Assembly: GCF_030463535.1 (NCBI RefSeq)
Contig: NC_132894.1
Span: forward strand, 12,297,433-12,361,432
DNA length: 64,000 bases
Source: Salminus brasiliensis
Lineage: Eukaryota; Chordata; Actinopteri; Characiformes; Bryconidae
Reading direction: 5' to 3'
Shown here: piece after piece, positions 57,996 to 64,000 of the stretch
Numbering within the stretch: the stretch's first letter is position 1
Layout of the letters: every line of letters begins with the position of its first letter
Notes under the pieces: model-generated
Database searches by the model: none
What the model was told of the DNA's origin: nothing
Seen by the model: only the letters and a program-made list of their open reading frames with translations
Program-made: the position numbers and the translations under genes

Positions 57996-59062
57996 GCCAC
58001 TTAAAGCCCCTGTAAAAATGCATTTGAGGAGAATATACAATAGTGTGCTTTGACAATTTGAAAATTAAAGTCACATTAAATACCAAAATTAATAAAATAA
58101 ATCAAATTGAAACAAACTGAATTTGAGGATTTAATGGTGCCCTACACTGTTTCTTAAAGGAAACTCTGAGGATAAGGATATGTAAGTCTCAATATGGTGT
58201 ATGTGCCCAGTATTAATAAAAACGGTCCATAAACCAACGAAAATCCATTAATTTCAATCATATTCAAATTAGACAAAATCCCTCAACTAACAGCATCAAA
58301 TATTTGCTTTCTCTCAAAGCAACATTATGTAACAATTGTACCTTAAAATAGCATCTATAAAATCATTACAATGCTACACTGACCATAATAGCAAGCCAGA
58401 AAGCTGCTCCTGCACTATGTAACTGTACTGACTGTCATGGTCCACTGTAACTATCACTACAGTGAGTCATGTTCATTTCCATTCTCTAGTTTAATAGCAT
58501 AGACATATCCACTACATCCTAACAGTCAGGGGTCCCTTTACAGCAGTAGTTCTAATACTCAGAAGGAGGGCCATCCCAACTAGAATGAATGCAACAGCAT
58601 GTTGCTGGCATTGACAATATGTCAGTGCTGACCAGTGCAGGACAGCAGAACAAAAACCATGACTGAGTCATTCAAAGTTAAATCAATTTCTTCTTCTGTG
58701 GTGAAACAAAACAGCAGAAGCTATCTCACTCCCACACTTACGGTGCTGGGAAAGAAAACTATTCAAAGTTGCAAACCTTAATTATCTCTCATACTTTGTG
58801 TGCTGGGAATGACGTTAAGCAACTTAACACCAGTTATGGCTGCTTTCCAGTGGGTGAAGGTGGTAAATCTGTTGCTCATCCTCACTGAGGGTGCTGGAAA
58901 TGACTCGAGGACATGCTATCCTAAGCTTTATCAAGTCCTGGAGGTTTTAAAAGTATGCTAGCATGGCTATCCCAAGGATTGATTAACAGCTGGTCTTACT
59001 TTTGAAGCCACATTTTGTTTATTTACACCAGCTACAAAAGCACAACCTATTTGTTTAAATTG

Positions 59063-59064
<2 letters not shown>

Positions 59065-59103
<39 letters not shown>
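59065..59103. repeat. (TA)n microsatellite
   Basis: An uninterrupted TA run of about 39 bases. Confidence 0.95.
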
Positions 59104-59105
<2 letters not shown>

Positions 59106-59741
59106 TTTTATTTCTCTTTCTCTTTGTATTATTCTGTGTTTATGTAAAGCACTTTGAATTGCCACTGTGTATGAAATGTGCAATACACCTTGCCTTGCCT
59201 TCCTGTACTGCAATCTGTTGGAATGACCACGCCATACCATAGGAAGATTATAGAGCATCATGCCATATAGATATGATTTCCCCATGAGTGACATCATTGA
59301 CTTTGTTGACTAATCATTGTAGCCCACCATAAATACACCGTAAAACATGTAGTCAGTCCAACCTAAAATGATAAAGTACGGATTACAGAGAGCTTTGTTC
59401 TGAATTAACTTTACTGAGCCTCAAAAACATCAGTAAATGAGCAGCAGCTGAAATTATTGTGAGATTTGTAGTCAGTGTTCCTCCCCCTCAATCTGTTTAC
59501 TCTTTATCCCCATATGCAGGTTACAACTCCTCTATCACATGGTGTCCATAGAATGGGAACATTGTTGACAATGGGACACTGAGCCTTGCTGGGATTTGCA
59601 CCTCTGATCTCCTCACACTTGTCGAGCAGGCTGTGACAGACTGTTGTGCCGCTCTAGAGCTGGGAAATGACACTTCATAAAAACCCAGTTCTAAAGAAAT
59701 GTACCTTTCTGTTCTTTCTGGGACACAGATACAGTGTTTCC

Positions 59742-59870
59742 ATGGCTTCGCAGTGGCGCAACTATCCAACTGCCTGCTCATTAAGAGCCAGGAGATCATG
59801 AGTTTGAACACCACAACCACAGTCAGGAGTCTCAGAGTAGGAAGGCCTTCCCCCATCACATACGGGGAAA
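59742..59870 (+). repeat. tRNA-derived SINE-like head
   Basis: GGCTTCGCAGTGGCGCAACT (A-box like) and GAGATCATGAGTTTGAACAC (B-box like) in the right spacing, followed by a short unrelated tail. Confidence 0.5.
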
Positions 59871-62120
59871 TATTTTCTCTGACAAAATCAAGCGCCATTT
59901 TCAGATGGCAGTGTTCTGTGGCGTTTCAATGCGATTCAGTGCATCCTGCCATGTCATGTAAGTAAAGACAAAGAGCTCGTGGTCAGGTGTGTTCATAATA
60001 CTCATATGCTTTCAGGAAGGTGACTGATAACGGTGTCACTAACGGGATTGGCCCCATAGTTAAGCCTGTCTTATCCACACCAGCAGCCTGGTGGGCAATA
60101 AATATTGCAACCGGAAAGAGAGCCGAGACCTGAGAGAGGGATCACCTATCTGGATGACTGACACAATCTGGCTCTCTTCACACTGTAAACTTTTAGAAGT
60201 CGCTTTCACAGGGCAGTATATTTGCCTGTGAAACTCCGTCTCCTTCAGTAAATTAGGGCGGTTTGACTGGCTGGGCTGAAACTACAGGCAGGGGATCAGG
60301 TCACTTAAGGGGAGGCAATGCTCCTACGTACCAGACTGGGCTCCAACACAAGCTTGGAAATGAACGTCTTCGGCCATCAATAAAAGGCATGGCGTGTGTC
60401 CAGTGCTGAACCGCTTCATAAAAAGTTAAAGGGAGAAAAAAAAGAAAAGAAAAAACGGAAGATGCAATTTGGCCTGAAACCTTTTTGTCATTAATTTTAC
60501 CTGTCAGACACACCGGCTTGGCCCACATGCCGACAGGCTTTCATGCTGAACATGGGGCTGCTACTATGAGTGATACTATGAGACTACGGTTCCTCCTTGT
60601 TAAGATGGCAGGCCATAATTACTGAACACCTATCCTCTTCCATTTCACTCCCAGGGAGACAAGCACCCTGAGAGGACTGAAGAATGGCATGCTAATTTCC
60701 CACTGACTGCTTCACAACCATAATAACAAAACTAGAGCTTTTACTGTTCATTATGGATTCCCAAAGCCTTCTAAGTTTCAAGATGATCTCAACTGGTAGA
60801 GAGAGTGGCCAGTGTAATGCTCACTCTACCATTTAGGAATCATTGTTGTGGCCTAATAATTACACAACTTTCAGAGTCGTCAGATCTTTAAACTCTTCAC
60901 ACTACTTAACTTGTTGTCTTTTAACCAGGACTACAATGGACCATGGGTCATGGATTACAAGATCCTTCACCAGGAGGAACCCACAATGAGTCTGTCTACT
61001 CTACATAAACATGTTTTGTCACAAAAAACACACAAGAACTGATGCCATGCCATCCCAGAGACACATGCTTCTTCTAAAATGGATGTATGTAAGAAATGAG
61101 CAAAACAAGCAGTCTGTGCTATGATTTACAGCCAAAACACAGAAGAAAAAGGAAAAAAATATGAATTAGAAAATGGATAAACATACACGAAAGTGGAAAA
61201 TTCCACCCTCGGCTTTCTCCTCACCCTGTATCTTGCTCTCTCATTGGCGGTAGCTAGTCACTGCACTTTCATCACAACACTTTTTATACTAACGGAGAGT
61301 TGTCAACAGGTTCAGATATTAAACCTGCTAGATATCTACTGGGGACTTGCAAGCCAGTCTAGAGAGTCAGGTGTTTTTCACTGCTTAATGTGCCTACTTT
61401 AACAGGAAACACTGCACAGAAGTGTGCATACACTGACATGTGAACAGCCAATCAGGATGCAACAGACAAAATAATAATAAAGATGTGATGGTGGCTTATA
61501 CATTGTTTTTGCCAAAATAATGCAGTGGTTTATGTTTGTATGGTATAGTGTGCACCAGCCACTAAACAGAACTCCTAATAGCTGCACTGATTGTTCTGAG
61601 GCCTACTGAGGCCCACTTACTGTGATTGGTCCACATGCCACATACATGGAGCAGGCCTTCAGGGGTGCTGGGTGAGAAAATGGTACACAGAGTTGTTTTT
61701 ATCTGTTTACTTCTTCAGTTGTTTGAAGAACTGTATAGTGGCAGTTCAGGGCTTTCTGCTGTTTATTTCACTTGAAGAAGTGTGACAGTTGAGAAAACCA
61801 CTGTGGAAGGAGCCCACATGATGGAAAACTAAATTTCCATCACTGTTAAAGTTTCAAGACATACAGTTCACTCCCGGTTCATGCAGTCCATTTAAAGAAA
61901 CTAAGCGGCGGAAAAAGACAGTTTTAAAATGACCGTTCCTCAGAAGTACAAACTCATTAATTTATCTCCACCTATTCAAAAACCTACACCTTATATGGTC
62001 TTTTATATATAAGCTTTTTAATATTATATATATATATCACCAGTCTTGTATATATCATACACAGTAACAAAAAATTAGGTTGGAAAATATTTAATACATG
62101 TAAAATGTAGAATATGGGCT

Positions 62121-62588
62121 CTATAAAGTTGTGACTGGTGAATCGCGAATCTTGGAACATCTTGTAAAGCAGGAGCTCTGAAATGAACTATAGATACTCC
62201 TGCAAAGCTCCAGCACCTGTATTAGCGGAGGGGAACAAAATTCTGTCAGGAGGCACAGGAGGAAGACGGGGGACTTCGCACCAGGACATCCATAATTGAG
62301 TCTATATGTGCAGCCAAAGGCAGAGGTAATGACTGGTGTTTGATGATAGGTGGGGGTTGGGTTGTGGGAGGGATTGCATGCCATGATATTAAATGGTATA
62401 TCATTTTTCACTGCTGCTGGAACACTGAAAATAAGAAATAAGAATTGAAACAACAGACTTGCCTTTTTAATGACAGGACGAAATAGCCTGTCCTTAATAT
62501 AACTAAAAGACATGGACTTTTGAAGCTCGTCCCTTTTGATTTTAGGTAACTCCTTCCACAGTACCTGAGTGGCTGCCATTTCTACCAA
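62121..62588 (-). other. Unassigned open frame, 155 codons
   Basis: An open frame begins MVEMAATQVLWKELPKIKRD and continues LQKSMSFSYIKDRLFRPVIK, then a hydrophobic stretch and a low-complexity remainder. I recognise no family. It lies inside the GRIN3B intron on the same strand but is not similar to the receptor's amino-terminal domain, which makes it most likely a chance or repeat-derived frame. It is listed because it is the longest open frame in the window outside the three genes. Confidence 0.15.
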
Positions 62589-62929
62589 TCTAGTTTTCTC
62601 TATTAATGAGGTAACATCTTAGTGATGTTGCCATTGTTAGATATGTATGTATGTATGTAAAGTTGATCTAAGGAAGTAGTTACATTTATAGTTTTCTGTG
62701 TGTATGTGTGTCACTCACATATTGTCGCTGTCCAATGAAAAACATGTATCTCAGAAATGGTGACAGAAAGCAAAAATGCTCTGAACTCTGAATGGAAGTC
62801 AACGTAAAACAAGAGTTTAGTCCAAGTCAAGTCACTGGTCTATTCACACAGTGTACAGAGCGACTACAGGCTGCAGACCATGGAGAAAACTAAAAACAGA
62901 CAAAAGTGGAGGTACATGGTTTTCATTGG

Positions 62930-63170
62930 ACAGCAGCTATATGGTGTTGCTAAGTAGTTACTACATGGGTGCGATAGTGTTGCAAGGTTGCTTTGGTATT
63001 TCCGGTGGTTGCTATGGTGTTGCTTGGTGGTTGCTATTGTGTTGCTAGGTGGTGGCTAGGCAGGTGCTGTAGTATCCCAAATGTTTGCTATGGTGTCCCA
63101 GGTTGTTGCTGGTTGTTGCTAACTGGTTGCTGGGGCACCACATGTGGTTGGTTGGGTGTTACTGGTGTAT
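62930..63170 (+). repeat. GTTGCTATGGTGTTGCT minisatellite
   Basis: Variants of GGTTGCTATGGTGTTGCT repeat through this stretch with units of roughly 9-18 bases and moderate divergence. Such GTTGCTA-type arrays are common in fish genomes. Confidence 0.8.
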
Positions 63171-63291
63171 TTATATGATTGTGACGTTTATGTGATTGGC
63201 ACAAACATTTTTACCTCATTCATAAAAAATCTGTTGCTGTGCAGAAACCATGTTGATATCTTGAAAACCGCTGAATAAGTTTAGAAAAAAT

Positions 63292-63395
63292 GTAAAAAAA
63301 AAAAAAAAAAAAGAATAATAAAATAAAAATAATAAGACAAAAAATAAATTACAACAATAAAACATAAAAAAGAAGAAGAAATTAATAATAACAGT
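63292..63395. repeat. A-rich low-complexity tract
   Basis: A poly-A run followed by AATAATAAAATAAAAAT-type and GAAGAAGAAG sequence; it resembles an A-rich retroposon tail, but no body is evident upstream. Confidence 0.6.
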
Positions 63396-64000
63396 GAGAT
63401 CAGCATGATGTGTTTAGTTTATTTGCCTTACATGACATTGCACGTCCTGCAGTGTGACTACTGCTCATGATGCTAAAGCAATATATTGTGCAAGCCTATT
63501 CTGGACTTATATCTGCTACTGTTTTTCGACTACTGGTGTGAAGTAACTGTTTTATAGAGGGTGAATGTGCTATGATTTGGGTTTCTATAGCAGGTGTGTA
63601 TTAGCATTAGCATCCACTCAGTTCTAAATGCGCTCTTCAGTGCTGGTTAAAACACACAGAAATGTGTGAGGTTTTCCCGCAGGTGAAACACAGTGTTTCC
63701 ACTATAGTTTTATAGAGGTTATAACAGGTTATATGTGATGTTATATTTATATATATATATTATAATTCCACTGTAGAAAAGCTCCACACTGCAGAACGCT
63801 CCTTAGTGCTGCTGTCCATAATGTAATGGCGCCTTGAACAATGTGGTTAAAACAAAGACCTGGTACTGGATTGGGATTAAAATAGTCAGTACCTGGTCCA
63901 TTAAAATATGCCTGGATCAGCCCTAATCCGGATCAACTTCCATAAAATAATAACAATATTAGTAATAATAATAATAATAAGAAGAAGAACAAAAATAATA

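Overview
The window is vertebrate nuclear DNA, almost certainly from a teleost fish. It has short exons with GT-AG introns, dense CA/TA microsatellites, several families of tRNA-derived SINE-like repeats, Tc1/mariner relics and the short repeat tail with core GCTCTTATCCAGAGCGAC that is common in fish. An otophysan (characin, catfish or relative) would fit the repeats, but that is a guess. No operon, CRISPR array, prophage or integron is present.

Three protein-coding genes account for the coding content. (1) MED16 lies on the minus strand (start 13577, stop 2081) and is complete in 14 coding exons, 833 aa. (2) TMEM259 (membralin) lies on the plus strand (start 16497, stop 24846) and is complete in 11 coding exons, 696 aa. 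(3) GRIN3B (glycine-binding NMDA receptor subunit GluN3B) lies on the minus strand (first visible exon 57618, stop 29998). It is 5'-truncated by the window edge: seven exons encode the end of the amino-terminal domain, the whole ligand-binding core, the pore and the cytoplasmic tail, while the signal peptide and most of the amino-terminal domain lie beyond base 64000. In every gene the exon phases join without a frame break, which checks the exon models independently.

Layout: 1-2080 downstream of MED16, with a Tc1-like relic; 2081-13577 MED16; 13578-16496 divergent promoter interval with GCTAGC-rich arrays; 16497-24846 TMEM259; 24847-29997 TMEM259 3' UTR and a convergent intergenic region; 29998-57618 GRIN3B, with six introns expanded by interspersed repeats; 57619-64000 upstream GRIN3B intron. 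The tail-to-tail arrangement of TMEM259 and GRIN3B matches human 19p13.3, where MED16 is in the same block but not adjacent.

The products act separately: MED16 in RNA polymerase II Mediator, TMEM259 in the ER membrane, and GRIN3B at the neuronal surface. The most unusual non-genic structures, all inside GRIN3B introns, are a roughly 290-bp inverted-repeat element with a telomere-like CCCTAA/TTAGGG interior (45924-46217), a self-complementary CA-TA-TG microsatellite with inverted flanks (33432-33537), and an array of about 0.8 kb enriched in the palindrome TGATCA (55490-56290). I found no convincing new multi-gene system.
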